A stretch of 36,399 nt of DNA from positions 1 through 36,399 of the forward strand of contig CAMBSK010000026.1 of assembly GCA_945870575.1 (NCBI GenBank), read 5' to 3'. The stretch comes from Bordetella parapertussis (lineage in GTDB: Bacteria; Pseudomonadota; Gammaproteobacteria; Burkholderiales; Burkholderiaceae_C). Below the pieces are notes generated by a model. That model worked only from the letters and a program-made list of their open reading frames with translations, made no database searches and was not told where the DNA came from. Both the position numbers and the translations under genes were made by a program. Shown here piece after piece: positions 15,873 through 24,948 of this stretch. Each line of letters starts with the position of its first letter. Position 1 is the first letter of the stretch.

Positions 15873-16789
15873 GCAAACAACGCATTGGGCTGATAGGTAT
15901 CGGTGCTATGGGTCGCGGGGTAGCGGCCAATTTGCTGGCCAAAGGCTTTGAGTTGACAGGTTTCGATGTGCGCGCCGAAGCCGGTGACTGGCTGCTAAAG
16001 CAAGGCGGCAGCGTGGCCGCAGATTTGCCCTCACTCGCCGAGGAATGCCGCACCATCATCAGCTTTGTGGTGAATGACGCGCAAACCGAGGACGTGCTGT
16101 TCGGCGACAAGGGTTTGGTCGGCAGCATGCAACCGGGCACGGTATTCGTGGCGTGCAGCACCATGCCGGTGGACTATGTCAGCCGTCTTGGCGACAGACT
16201 GGCTGCGCTTGGTATTCATCTGCTGGACGCGCCGGTGACCGGCGGCGCGGCCGGTGCCGCCAAAGGCAGTCTGACCATCATGGCCGCCGGTGAGCGCGCG
16301 GTGTTTGACGCCGTGCATCCCGTGTTGCAAACCTTTGGCGGACGTATTTTTTTTGTCGGCGACAAGCCAGGCGCTGGGGCTCAACTGAAGGTGCTCAACC
16401 AGCACTTGTGCGGCGTGCACTTGGCGGCTGCGGGCGAAGCGCTGGCGCTGGCCCAACGCCAAGGTTTGCCGCTGGACATTGCTCTCGAAGTGCTGAGCAG
16501 CGGCTCCGCGTTTTCGTGGATGCTGGGTGACAGGGGGCCGCGCATGGCTACTGAAGATTTCGGTCAGGTCACCTCGGCGGTGGATATTTTTGTCAAAGAT
16601 CTGGGGCTGGTGTTAGCGACCGCCCGTCAAGCTGGGTTTGCTGCACCGCTGGCCAGTGCCGCCTTCAATGCCTTTGTATCTGTCAGCGGCCAAGGCATGG
16701 GCACCTGGGACGACTCGGCTGTCATGTGTTTTTATGACCGGCAACCTGGCACGGCGGAACTGCCTAAACCGCCACCCAAAACAGCTTGA
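15869..16789 (+). CDS. LtnD-like beta-hydroxyacid dehydrogenase (L-threonate dehydrogenase/HIBADH family)
   Basis: The 306-residue enzyme has the Rossmann motif GLIGIGAMGRG (7-17), the substrate-binding segment DAPVTGGAAGAAKGSLTIM and catalytic Lys174 in GAGAQLKVLNQ. Its C-terminal half (SAVDIFVKDLGLVLATA, then APLASAAFNAF and DDSAVMCFY) resembles LtnD, which oxidises L-threonate at C2, more than 3-hydroxyisobutyrate dehydrogenase. Together with the coupled split transketolase and the racemase-like enzyme next door, it suggests catabolism of a short sugar acid. The ATG at 15869 overlaps the transketolase stop. A TTG at 15842 is in frame but lies inside that gene. Confidence 0.88.
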   Translation: MSKQRIGLIGIGAMGRGVAANLLAKGFELTGFDVRAEAGDWLLKQGGSVAADLPSLAEECRTIISFVVNDAQTEDVLFGDKGLVGSMQPGTVFVACSTMPVDYVSRLGDRLAALGIHLLDAPVTGGAAGAAKGSLTIMAAGERAVFDAVHPVLQTFGGRIFFVGDKPGAGAQLKVLNQHLCGVHLAAAGEALALAQRQGLPLDIALEVLSSGSAFSWMLGDRGPRMATEDFGQVTSAVDIFVKDLGLVLATARQAGFAAPLASAAFNAFVSVSGQGMGTWDDSAVMCFYDRQPGTAELPKPPPKTA

Positions 16790-17185
16790 TTTCCGCCGAT
16801 CAGACTGCCTGCCGTACCTCTTACAAAGCAGGTGCTTGGGCGTGGTTCAAGCCGTTACAGCACAACCGGGCTACAAACCTCTTATTCCGTTGATATTCTG
16901 TAAATACATTATAAATTCTTTGTAAATAAATAAATTCAGAATATTTTTCTGATTAATCCCTACTTCTAAGAAAAAGAAAAAGCATCTTCTGAGCGGTAAA
17001 AGTTACATTGAAGCCCTGAAACATCTTCGCGCAGCAGCGATGAATGCGAGCAGATGCAACAGATGCAGTTTTGGATACACCGTCAACCTGGTGCCGTTAC
17101 CGCGGCACCGTGCGCAGGGTCTGAGCCGGCCTTACCGGGCAGGCAAAGGCTTTGCGCCAACCCCGATCAACCATTGGAGTTTTTT
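16790..17185. other. Intergenic leader region with AT-rich island
   Basis: This 396-base gap has no convincing gene. It holds an AT-rich stretch at about 16888-16980 with TTGATA (16890-16895) and TATAAA-like hexamers about 14-16 bases later. That is a possible but poorly spaced promoter for the oxidoreductase gene. The second half (about 17000-17175) is GC-rich leader with a stem-loop at 17090-17109. The large coding frame downstream is open back to 17054, but the extra residues look non-coding. No thiamine-type riboswitch core was recognised, although the downstream enzyme uses TPP. Confidence 0.5.
17090..17109 (+). other. Stem-loop in the leader of the oxidoreductase gene
   Basis: GGTGCCG (17090-17096) pairs perfectly with CGGCACC (17103-17109) around a six-base loop. 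No T-run follows, so it is not a typical terminator. It lies about 80 bases before the start codon and could be a leader structure or an operator. Function is unknown. Confidence 0.35.
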
Positions 17186-20100
17186 ATGCAATACGCAACC
17201 GACGCGGCGCAAACCGTTGCCGACACCCACAGGCTCACCCGTTCTGGCACCACGTTAGACGACAAATACACCAGGCTTGACGGCCGTATCTACCTCTCAG
17301 GCATACAGGCGCTGGTGCGCTTGCCCTTGTTGCAACGCTTGCGCGACCATGCTGCCGGTTTGAACACGGCGGGATTCATCAGCGGCTACCGCGGCTCACC
17401 GCTGGGCACGTTGGACGAGGCCTTGTGGAAAGCGCAAAAGCATTTAGACACACACCATGTGAAATTTGTGCCCGGCGTGAACGAAGAACTGGCTGCTACT
17501 GCGGTCTGGGGCACGCAAACCACCGGTTTGCTGGGTCCTATGACATACGACGGTGTGTACGCCATGTGGTACGCCAAAGGCCCGGGGGTGGACCGCTGCG
17601 CTGACGTGTTCAAACACATGAACCACGCCGGTACCGCGCCACACGGCGGCGTGCTGCTGGTGGCGGGCGACGACCACGGTGCGTATTCGTCTACCTTGCC
17701 GCACCAGTCTGACCACGTGTTTTCCGCTTGCATGATTCCCATGCTTTACCCCTGTAATGTGCAGGAGTACCTGGATCTTGGCTTGCACGCCTGGGCCATG
17801 TCACGATTCAGCGGTTGTGCGGTCGGCTTCAAGGCGCTGGCGGATACGGTGGAGTCCAGCGCGTCGGTAGACGCTGATCCTTTTCGTTTGAAGATCGTCT
17901 ACCCGCAGGCGTTTGCCATGCCGCAGCAAGGTTTGAACACGCGTTTGTCCACCGACACGCTGGGTATGCAGGCGCGCGCGCAGGAAGCCTTGATGCAGGA
18001 CTACAAAATTTACGCCGCGATTGCCTATGCACGTGCCAACCGGCTTAACCGCACCATGATCGACAGTTCTCAAGCCAGACTCGGCATCATTGCCAGTGGC
18101 AAGTCCTACCTGGATGTGTTGGAGGCGCTGGAAGAGCTAGGCATAGACACACAAGGCGCCGCAGACATAGGCATACGCGTCTACAAAGTGGCCATGCCCT
18201 GGCCGTTAGAGCCTGACGGCATACGAGAATTTGCGCAAGGCTTAGACGAGATATTGGTGGTCGAAGAGAAGCGCCAAATCGTCGAATACCAGTTGAAAGA
18301 GCAACTCTACAACTGGCGTGAAGATGTGCGCCCGCGCGTCATCGGAAAGTTTGATGAAAAAGGCGAGTGGGTCAACCAGCGCGGTGACTGGTTGCTCAGC
18401 GCCAAAGCCGATTTTTCAGTCGCGCAGATTGCCGGTGTGATTGCTCAGCGGATTGCGCGTTTTCACACCAGCAACATGATCAGCGAGCGATTGGCTTTTT
18501 TGCAAGCCAAATCGCTGATGTTGAGTCTGGCGGTGGCGACTCCTGCGCGAGCGGCTTACTACTGCTCGGGTTGCCCGCACAACACCTCGACCCGAGTGCC
18601 TGAGGGCAGTCTGGCGTTGGCCGGCATAGGTTGTCATGTGATGGCAACGTCTATTTTTCCTGAGTCCAACAAACTCACCACACACATGGGCGGCGAGGGC
18701 GCGCCGTGGATAGGTCAGTCGGCTTTTTCGCAGTTGCCTCATGTGTTTCAAAACCTGGGCGACGGTACGTATTTTCATTCGGGCTCCATGGCCATACGCG
18801 CCGCCATCGCGGCCAAGGTCAACATCACTTACAAAATTTTGTACAACGATGCCGTGGCCATGACCGGTGGTCAATCGGTGGACGGAACTTTGTCCGTACA
18901 AATGATTGCGCAGCAAATGGCGGCCGAAGGCGTGCAACGCATTGCGCTGGTCACCGAAGACTTGACGCGTTATGAAGACAAAAGTGGCTTGCCGCCAGCC
19001 GTGACATTGCACGATCGCAGCCTGCTGGACACGGTGCAACGCGAATTGCGCGAAGTCAAAGGCGTGTCGGTGCTGATTTACGACCAGGTGTGTGCGGCAG
19101 AAAAACGCCGCCGGCGCAAACATGGTGAACTCGCACCGGTTGCGCAACGCGTGGTGATCAACCCGGCGGTCTGCGAAGGTTGCGGCGACTGCGGTGAGCA
19201 ATCGAATTGCACGTCAATTGCGCCGCTGGAAACACGGCTCGGTCGCAAACGCGTGATTGATCAATCCTCTTGCAACGCTGACTATTCCTGTATCAAAGGT
19301 TTTTGTCCGAGTTTTGTGACTGTCAGCGGGGCAGTCCCCAAGTCTTTGCAAGATAAGCGCCGGCTTGAACCCGACTGGCCTGAACTGCCTGAACCTGAAA
19401 CCGCAGCCTGCGACAAACCGTACAACATATTGATCAACGGCATAGGCGGTACCGGCGTCATCACCATTGGCGCTTTGCTTGGCATGGCCGCGCACCTGGA
19501 AGGCAAGCAAGTCTCGGTGCTGGACATGACAGGCATGTCACAAAAAAACGGATCGGTCAGCTCACACGTGCGCATAGCCTCAGCAACGCAAAACATACAC
19601 GCGCAACGCATTGCTTCGGGTGAAGCTGATCTGGTGCTGGGCTGCGACATGCTGACCTCGGCCTCGCACGATGCGCTAGCCAAAATGCGCGCTGAGCGAA
19701 CACATGCGGTGATTAATCTGCACCAGCAAGCCACCGGTCAATTCACGCGACAGCCCGACTGGCAATTTCCGGCAGACGATATACAGACTTTGCTCAAGCA
19801 AGCGGTTGCAGACAACATCGATTACGTGGACGCGACACGCTTGGCAACGGCTTTGTGCGGCGACGCCATGGCCACCAATTTGTTCATGCTTGGCTTTGCC
19901 TGGCAAAAGGGTTTGCTGCCCTTGTCGGCGCAAGCGTTACTGGGCGCTATAGAACTCAACGGCGTGGCGGTCGCCGCCAATGCCAAGGCTTTCATGTGGG
20001 GCCGTCGCACGGCAGCTGACCCCAAAGGGGTTGAAGCTTTCGTAACCCCGGCCAAACCTTTGCTTTTCAAACCCAGGGAATCATTGGATGTAGTCATCAA

Positions 20101-20731
20101 CTACCGGGCTGCTTATCTAAGGGCCTACCAGAACCCGGCTTATGCAGACCAATACACTGCGCTGGTTCTGCAAGTGCGCCAGGCCGAGGCAGGTCTGGGT
20201 AAGAGTGAGTCTCTGACTCAAGCAGTGGCGATTTCCTTATTCAAACTGATGGCCTACAAAGATGAATACGAAGTGGCCAGGTTGTACACCGATGGTGAAT
20301 TTCAGGCGCAGCTTAAACAACAATTTGACGGTACGTTGCGATTGCGCTTGAATTTGGCACCGCCTTTGTTCGCCAAAAAAGACGCGCACGGTGTACCTCA
20401 GAAATCCGAATACGGTGCCTGGGTTTTGTCCGCCATGTCTTTGCTGGCGAAATTGAAATTTTTACGCGGCACGCGTTTCGATCCTTTTGGCTTGACCGCC
20501 GAGCGGCAAATGGAGCGTCAGTTGGTGGCAGAGTACCGCGAACTGGTGCTTGGTTTGCTGCCATCTCTGAATGCAGAGAATCACACGAGCTTGGTCAAAT
20601 TGTTTTCACTGGCGCAACAAATACGCGGCTTCGGCCATGTCAAACAGGCTGCGGTGGACAACTACCGCAGACAACTCGCGCACATGCTGCAAGACAAGGA
20701 CACAGCGCAGCACATGCCCTTGGCGGCCTGA
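17186..20731 (+). CDS. Indolepyruvate ferredoxin oxidoreductase family protein, fused alpha-gamma type
   Basis: This 1181-residue enzyme is the long fused form of 2-oxoacid:ferredoxin oxidoreductase, which decarboxylates aryl- or branched 2-oxoacids to acyl-CoA and reduces ferredoxin. The N-terminal PP domain contains GFISGYRGSPLGTLDE. A TPP domain with YCSGCPHNTSTRVPEGS (about 458) and NDAVAMTGGQ follows. An iron-sulfur region carries CEGCGDCGEQSNC (about 662) and further cysteines ending in GFCPSF. The gamma-subunit domain starts near 745 (NILINGIGGTGVITIGALL), and a long C-terminal extension follows. GGAG at 17176-17179, six bases before the ATG at 17186, fixes the start; the frame is open for 44 more codons upstream. 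It ends nine bases before the convergent BKACE gene. The substrate is not certain. Confidence 0.93.
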   Translation: MQYATDAAQTVADTHRLTRSGTTLDDKYTRLDGRIYLSGIQALVRLPLLQRLRDHAAGLNTAGFISGYRGSPLGTLDEALWKAQKHLDTHHVKFVPGVNEELAATAVWGTQTTGLLGPMTYDGVYAMWYAKGPGVDRCADVFKHMNHAGTAPHGGVLLVAGDDHGAYSSTLPHQSDHVFSACMIPMLYPCNVQEYLDLGLHAWAMSRFSGCAVGFKALADTVESSASVDADPFRLKIVYPQAFAMPQQGLNTRLSTDTLGMQARAQEALMQDYKIYAAIAYARANRLNRTMIDSSQARLGIIASGKSYLDVLEALEELGIDTQGAADIGIRVYKVAMPWPLEPDGIREFAQGLDEILVVEEKRQIVEYQLKEQLYNWREDVRPRVIGKFDEKGEWVNQRGDWLLSAKADFSVAQIAGVIAQRIARFHTSNMISERLAFLQAKSLMLSLAVATPARAAYYCSGCPHNTSTRVPEGSLALAGIGCHVMATSIFPESNKLTTHMGGEGAPWIGQSAFSQLPHVFQNLGDGTYFHSGSMAIRAAIAAKVNITYKILYNDAVAMTGGQSVDGTLSVQMIAQQMAAEGVQRIALVTEDLTRYEDKSGLPPAVTLHDRSLLDTVQRELREVKGVSVLIYDQVCAAEKRRRRKHGELAPVAQRVVINPAVCEGCGDCGEQSNCTSIAPLETRLGRKRVIDQSSCNADYSCIKGFCPSFVTVSGAVPKSLQDKRRLEPDWPELPEPETAACDKPYNILINGIGGTGVITIGALLGMAAHLEGKQVSVLDMTGMSQKNGSVSSHVRIASATQNIHAQRIASGEADLVLGCDMLTSASHDALAKMRAERTHAVINLHQQATGQFTRQPDWQFPADDIQTLLKQAVADNIDYVDATRLATALCGDAMATNLFMLGFAWQKGLLPLSAQALLGAIELNGVAVAANAKAFMWGRRTAADPKGVEAFVTPAKPLLFKPRESLDVVINYRAAYLRAYQNPAYADQYTALVLQVRQAEAGLGKSESLTQAVAISLFKLMAYKDEYEVARLYTDGEFQAQLKQQFDGTLRLRLNLAPPLFAKKDAHGVPQKSEYGAWVLSAMSLLAKLKFLRGTRFDPFGLTAERQMERQLVAEYRELVLGLLPSLNAENHTSLVKLFSLAQQIRGFGHVKQAAVDNYRRQLAHMLQDKDTAQHMPLAA

Positions 20732-20740
20732 GGTTTAGCG

Positions 20741-21619
20741 TCAGTGCATGCGTTCGCGCACTTGAGCTGCCGTGGCCAAATATCCGCCTGCAGATTCAAT
20801 GCGCTGGCGCGCCTGGCGCAGCAAAAACAGGTTGTCGTGCGCACAACCCATGGGTGAGTCTTCCAAGCCAACGCGAACATGGCCGCCTTTCGTCACGGCT
20901 TCTTCTATCAAATCGCCCAGTTCAACCCCGAGCCCAGCCACCATCCATGGCGAGCCCGGGTGTTCCTGTTCCAGCAGTTTCAAATAAGCATTCAGCGCCC
21001 AGGTGCTTGGCGGAAAACCAAAGGCTATGGTTTGAGAAAACATCAAACGGTAAACCGGGTTGGGGGCGCCCGGGTACAAACGGTGCAATGCCGCACCCAT
21101 GCGCATAAAGCCGGGTTCGTAAATCGCATACGAGGGGCTGATGCCGTGTTGCTGCGCCAGTTGCAGGCCGTAGCGTATGTGCGATTCGGGGTTGCTGTAG
21201 ACAAAACCTTCTTTGCCGTTGACCATGTCTTCGTATTGGCTGATGTTGGTTGAACCCGGGTCGACCACCGACCACTCAATCAACCCGGCACGCACCAGTT
21301 TGTCGACAGCGCCGTAGCGCTCGGCCGGGCTGAGCGGTTTGAGGGCATCGACACTGCCTGCAAACGGCAAGGTGCCGTAGCAAATCACATCGGCTTTGGC
21401 GCGTATGCGCTCGATGATGGGCGCGTAAATATCGTAGTCATCGCGTTGACGACCCGTCACCGGATCGTAGGCGTGAAAGTGAATGATGGATGCGCCTTCG
21501 GCGGCACAGGCCAGCGCAGCTTCGACGATTTCGTCGGCTTGCACAGGGATATTCGGTTGCCGCACGCGCGACCAGGGGCCGTTGATAGCGACTTCAAGCC
21601 AGGTGGCAGATGTACTCAT
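20741..21619 (-). CDS. BKACE (beta-keto acid cleavage enzyme, DUF849) family protein
   Basis: The 292-residue protein belongs to the family of 3-keto-5-aminohexanoate cleavage enzyme. Members condense a beta-keto acid with acetyl-CoA and split it to acetoacetate and a CoA ester. The zinc ligands are His47 and His49 (IIHFHAYD) and Glu253 in HVRVGLEDS. Glu9 in the N-terminal LEVAINGPW may match another active-site acid. The ATG at 21619 has AAGGAC upstream; the frame extends further only through a TTG. The DUF849 family has many substrate groups, and the variable residues here do not identify one. The gene is divergent from the methyltransferase gene, with 103 bases between them. Confidence 0.92.
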   Translation of the reverse strand: MSTSATWLEVAINGPWSRVRQPNIPVQADEIVEAALACAAEGASIIHFHAYDPVTGRQRDDYDIYAPIIERIRAKADVICYGTLPFAGSVDALKPLSPAERYGAVDKLVRAGLIEWSVVDPGSTNISQYEDMVNGKEGFVYSNPESHIRYGLQLAQQHGISPSYAIYEPGFMRMGAALHRLYPGAPNPVYRLMFSQTIAFGFPPSTWALNAYLKLLEQEHPGSPWMVAGLGVELGDLIEEAVTKGGHVRVGLEDSPMGCAHDNLFLLRQARQRIESAGGYLATAAQVRERMH

Positions 21620-21722
21620 GGGTTGTCCTTTATTGCATTGGCGCGTATTTTTGCACGACAAACGCTCTGGACTTAGAGCGAGACAGATATAACATGCGAC
21701 TAACAATGAAAGCGAATTCCCT

Positions 21723-22511
21723 ATGCGTGAAACAACGATCCGCTTTGACGACGGTGCAGGCTACGAGCAAATGATGGGCAAGTGGAGCCGGTTGGCCGGC
21801 GATATTTTTCTCGACTGGCTGCAAGCGCCTGCGGGTCTGCACTGGCTGGATATAGGTTGCGGCAACGGTGCCTTCACTGAAACGCTGATTGATCGTTGTG
21901 CGCCTTCTGCCATCTCCGGTATTGACCCGTCTGAAGGGCAGTTGCTGTATGCGCGGCAACGACCCGGTTGCCGCATGGCCGACTTTCAGCAAGGCGACGC
22001 CATGTCGCTGCCTTATGACAACGCTGGTTTTGATGCGGCTGTCATGGCACTGGTCTTATTTTTTGTGCCTGAGCCTGCCAAAGGCGTGGCCGAGATGAAG
22101 CATGTGGTGCGACCCGGCGGTACGGTGTCGGCCTATGTCTGGGATTTGCTGGAAGGCGGTTTCCCTTTAGCGGCTGTTCAAGAACAAATGCGCGCCATGG
22201 GTATGACGCCTATGCTGCCGCCAAGCCCTGAAATTTCCAAAATGGATGCCTTGCAACAAACCTGGATGGCAGCCGGTTTGTTGTCGGTGCAAACCACGGT
22301 GATCAATGTGCAAAGAACGTTCAGTGGTTTCGATGACTACTGGAACACCGCCTTGCTCGGGTCGAGTGTGGGGCCTGCCATCAAGGCCATGTCGGCCAAT
22401 GATTTTGAAACATTGCGCTCAGGCGTTCAGCAACGCTTGCCACTGCAAGCCGATGGACACATGGTCGTCAGCGCTCGCGCGCATGCGGTGACTGGCCGCG
22501 TACCCGGCTGA
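21723..22511 (+). CDS. Class I SAM-dependent methyltransferase (UbiE/methyltransferase-11 type)
   Basis: This 262-residue protein has a Rossmann SAM-binding fold: motif I WLDIGCGNGAFTE (about 40-52), an acidic loop GIDPSEGQLLYA, GDAMSLPYDNAGFDAA for the adenine-side loop, and VRPGGTVSAYVWD after it. The N-terminus has GAGYEQMMGKWSRLAGDIFLDWL, a pattern typical of small-molecule methyltransferases. The methyl acceptor is unknown. It is converged upon by the RsmH-like gene (34 bases between the stops). The start codon ATG at 21723 has only a weak upstream site. Confidence 0.88.
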   Translation: MRETTIRFDDGAGYEQMMGKWSRLAGDIFLDWLQAPAGLHWLDIGCGNGAFTETLIDRCAPSAISGIDPSEGQLLYARQRPGCRMADFQQGDAMSLPYDNAGFDAAVMALVLFFVPEPAKGVAEMKHVVRPGGTVSAYVWDLLEGGFPLAAVQEQMRAMGMTPMLPPSPEISKMDALQQTWMAAGLLSVQTTVINVQRTFSGFDDYWNTALLGSSVGPAIKAMSANDFETLRSGVQQRLPLQADGHMVVSARAHAVTGRVPG

Positions 22512-22544
22512 GGCCGTTTGTCAGAGCTGATTCGCCAGCCGCAG

Positions 22545-23606
22545 TCAAGACCCGCCGGCTGCCACCGCCCAGCGCAGCTTGGTAGAAGTGCAGCGCGGGT
22601 TGGCGCGGCGTTCTTCAGCCGACGGGCGCACCGGGTCGGGTGCGACCCGTGCGTACGCGCCGCTGCGTTCACCGGATTGAAATGCTTTTTTCACGCGCCG
22701 GTCTTCGCCTGAATGAAAGCTCATGATAGCCACGCGTGCGCCCGGCTTTAAACAAGATGGCAAAGCATCCAGAAATCTGTCAAGCACACCGAACTCATCG
22801 TTGACAGAGATACGCAATGCCTGAAATGTGCGCTGCAAGGATTTGGTGGTTTCAATCTTGCGCTCGGCCTCGGGCATGCGTTTGGGCAAGGAAGTTTGCA
22901 GCGTCAGACGTATCAGATCGGCCAGTTCAAGCGTGGTTTGCAGGTATTGGCCTTGCAAGGCGGCTGCCAAAGGCACGGCAAAAGGCTCGTCGGCGTTATC
23001 CGTCAGCAGATCGCGCAGGGCTTGACGGGTAACCGATTGCAACAACTCGGAAGCGGATGGACCGCTGCCCGGGTTTAAGCGCAAATCCAGCGGGCCGTCG
23101 GTTTTGAAGCTGAAGCCGCGTGCCGGGTTGTCTATTTGCATGGACGATACGCCTAGGTCGGCCAGCACAAAATCAAAGCCGCCACCAGCCTCGGCTAACA
23201 GCGAAGTTACCTGGTCAAAGTTGGTGCGGTGCAGTACCAGCTTTGATTCATCAAAACCAGCCTGGCGCAAACGTGCGCTTGTGCGTGCAAATTCAGCGGC
23301 ATCCACGTCTATGCCAAACAAACGGCCGGCCGGTGCCACACGTGCCAGCAATTCACGTGCATGGCCGCCGTAACCAAGTGTGGCATCCAAGCCTGTTTCG
23401 CCGGGTTGCGGCGACAGTATGTCCAGGATTTCATTCAGACAAATCGGCCGGTGCGTACCTGCCGGGGTTTGTCCGCGCGCCAAGATATGTTCTATCTCTG
23501 CGGCGTAGCGCAGCGGGTCCAGCTCTTTGTATTTTTCAGTAAAGCTTTTAGGGTGCGTGCCGGCATAACGCACGCGCCGCTGATGGTTGGGGTTTTCGCT
23601 GGACAT
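22545..23606 (-). CDS. RsmH-type 16S rRNA m4C1402 methyltransferase, divergent stand-alone paralog
   Basis: The 353-residue protein has the RsmH (MraW) motifs: DATLGYGGHARELL for SAM binding, DLGVSSMQIDNPARGFSF, GPLDLRLNP, and SFHSGEDRRVKKAF where the usual form is SFHSLEDR. The known reaction is N4-methylation of C1402 in 16S rRNA. It differs from housekeeping RsmH in two ways. It has an N-terminal extension of about 50 residues with YAGTHPKSFTEKYKELDP before the HRPICLNEIL region. It also lies outside any division/cell wall cluster. It is therefore probably a second paralog whose target may differ. The ATG at 23606 is preferred to the TTG at 23642. Confidence 0.85.
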   Translation of the reverse strand: MSSENPNHQRRVRYAGTHPKSFTEKYKELDPLRYAAEIEHILARGQTPAGTHRPICLNEILDILSPQPGETGLDATLGYGGHARELLARVAPAGRLFGIDVDAAEFARTSARLRQAGFDESKLVLHRTNFDQVTSLLAEAGGGFDFVLADLGVSSMQIDNPARGFSFKTDGPLDLRLNPGSGPSASELLQSVTRQALRDLLTDNADEPFAVPLAAALQGQYLQTTLELADLIRLTLQTSLPKRMPEAERKIETTKSLQRTFQALRISVNDEFGVLDRFLDALPSCLKPGARVAIMSFHSGEDRRVKKAFQSGERSGAYARVAPDPVRPSAEERRANPRCTSTKLRWAVAAGGS

Positions 23607-23693
23607 GGTGGATTGTGCGGCAGCGGCGCAACCATGCGTCAAAAGTCGCTCAGGCGGTTAAGCAAACAAGCACTTTCAAGTACTTATCCGGAT

Positions 23694-24905
23694 TTATTGA
23701 ACAGTGATGGGCTTTCCGTAATTTACCCACCTTGCACCGTCGAACTTGACAAGTTGAATGGTTTGAAACAAAGTGAAATCAGAAGCTGAGGTGGAAGCAA
23801 TCACACCAGGCAGGACAATCGGTATCTGGTAGTTATTCAAGCTGGTCGAAATTTTTATGATGTTTTCCCGGGTCAGGTTGTCACCGGCTTGAATCAATAT
23901 ATGGTGGGTTATTTGTGCTACGGCATAACCGAAGGTTGCATTGCCATCATCCGGGTTGATTTCAGGTAAATATTTTTTAACTAAGGCTTTGAATTCAAGC
24001 ATGGACGGGTCTTTATCCCAGCTCTTGTCAGTCGGGTCTTTGATATATTGCATGGAAATAATACCGGCGGCTTTATCAAGTCCGGCTGGTTTGAGTACGC
24101 TGCCGACGGACGTAGAAACCTGATTTAAGTACTGCACAGGCTTCCAGCCTATTTCATCAACTTTGCGAATGGCTTGGGCAGCGAACTTAGGCGTTGTGAT
24201 ATTGAAAAAAGTGTCCGCACCTGAACCCTTGAGTGTCACTATCTGTGAGTCTATCGTTGGATCGGTGACTTCATAAGAAGCTTCAGCCACAATCATGGTT
24301 TTAGCTTTGTCGCCAAGGCCATCTTTGAAGCCATTGAAATAATCTTTGCCGTAATCGTCATTTTGAAAAAGCACTGCAATTTTGGCGTTAGGCCGGGTAC
24401 GCAAGATATCTAATGCATATAACTTGCCTTCAGACCTGTAGTTGGGATTGAATCCTAAAGTCCAAGGAAAGTTTTTTGGGTCATTCCATTTTGACGCACC
24501 TGTGGCAAGAAACAAGTGCGGCACCTTTTTCATATTCATGTATTTGTGAATGGCTGAGTTGGATGGTGTTCCAAGGGTTCCCACCAGAAACAGCACTTCC
24601 TCCTGCTCAACCAGTTTGCGCACCATTTCAACTGTTTTCGGCGGACTGTATCCATCGTCTAAGCTGATGAAATTGATTTTTCTACCGTTGATACCTCCAG
24701 TTTCATTTAGGCGAGTAAAGTAGGCGGCTTGCACTTTGCCTATCACTGCGTAAGCCGAAGCAGGGCCGCTGTACGGCATGGTTTGTCCGATTTTTATGGA
24801 CTTATCAGTCGCACCGGGGTCGTATTTTTTCTGTCCCCAGGAAAGCGAAACAGTACAAGCCACGAACAAAGAAAGCATCATCTTCAAAATTTTACGGTTA
24901 TTCAT
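23694..24905 (-). CDS. Branched-chain amino acid-type ABC transporter substrate-binding protein
   Basis: The 403-residue periplasmic protein has a signal peptide (MNNRKILKMMLSLFVACTV, cleavage near SWG-QKK). A type I bilobed binding fold follows, with IKIGQTMPYSGPAS and NETGGINGRKINFISLDDGYSPPKT, the hallmark LivJ/LivK-like openings. The second half includes AVLFQNDDYGKDYF. AAAGGA before the ATG at 24905 supports the start over a TTG at 24920. It is the last gene of the liv operon, 43 bases after livM. The ligand could be a branched amino acid but also an aromatic or other carboxylate, since this protein family in Burkholderiales binds many. Confidence 0.92.
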   Translation of the reverse strand: MNNRKILKMMLSLFVACTVSLSWGQKKYDPGATDKSIKIGQTMPYSGPASAYAVIGKVQAAYFTRLNETGGINGRKINFISLDDGYSPPKTVEMVRKLVEQEEVLFLVGTLGTPSNSAIHKYMNMKKVPHLFLATGASKWNDPKNFPWTLGFNPNYRSEGKLYALDILRTRPNAKIAVLFQNDDYGKDYFNGFKDGLGDKAKTMIVAEASYEVTDPTIDSQIVTLKGSGADTFFNITTPKFAAQAIRKVDEIGWKPVQYLNQVSTSVGSVLKPAGLDKAAGIISMQYIKDPTDKSWDKDPSMLEFKALVKKYLPEINPDDGNATFGYAVAQITHHILIQAGDNLTRENIIKISTSLNNYQIPIVLPGVIASTSASDFTLFQTIQLVKFDGARWVNYGKPITVQ

Positions 24906-24948
24906 ATCAAATCCTTTCAATCAATTCGCAGAAGAAGTTTTCAAAAAT

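Noticed and set aside
16790..17185. A thiamine pyrophosphate riboswitch before the TPP-dependent oxidoreductase
   Set aside because: The region lacks the conserved CTGAGA and ACCTGATCTGG type core segments.
18416..19201. Minus-strand open frame of 261 codons within the oxidoreductase gene
   Set aside because: It is rich in His, Arg and Gln as expected from an antisense frame and lies wholly within a conserved enzyme domain.
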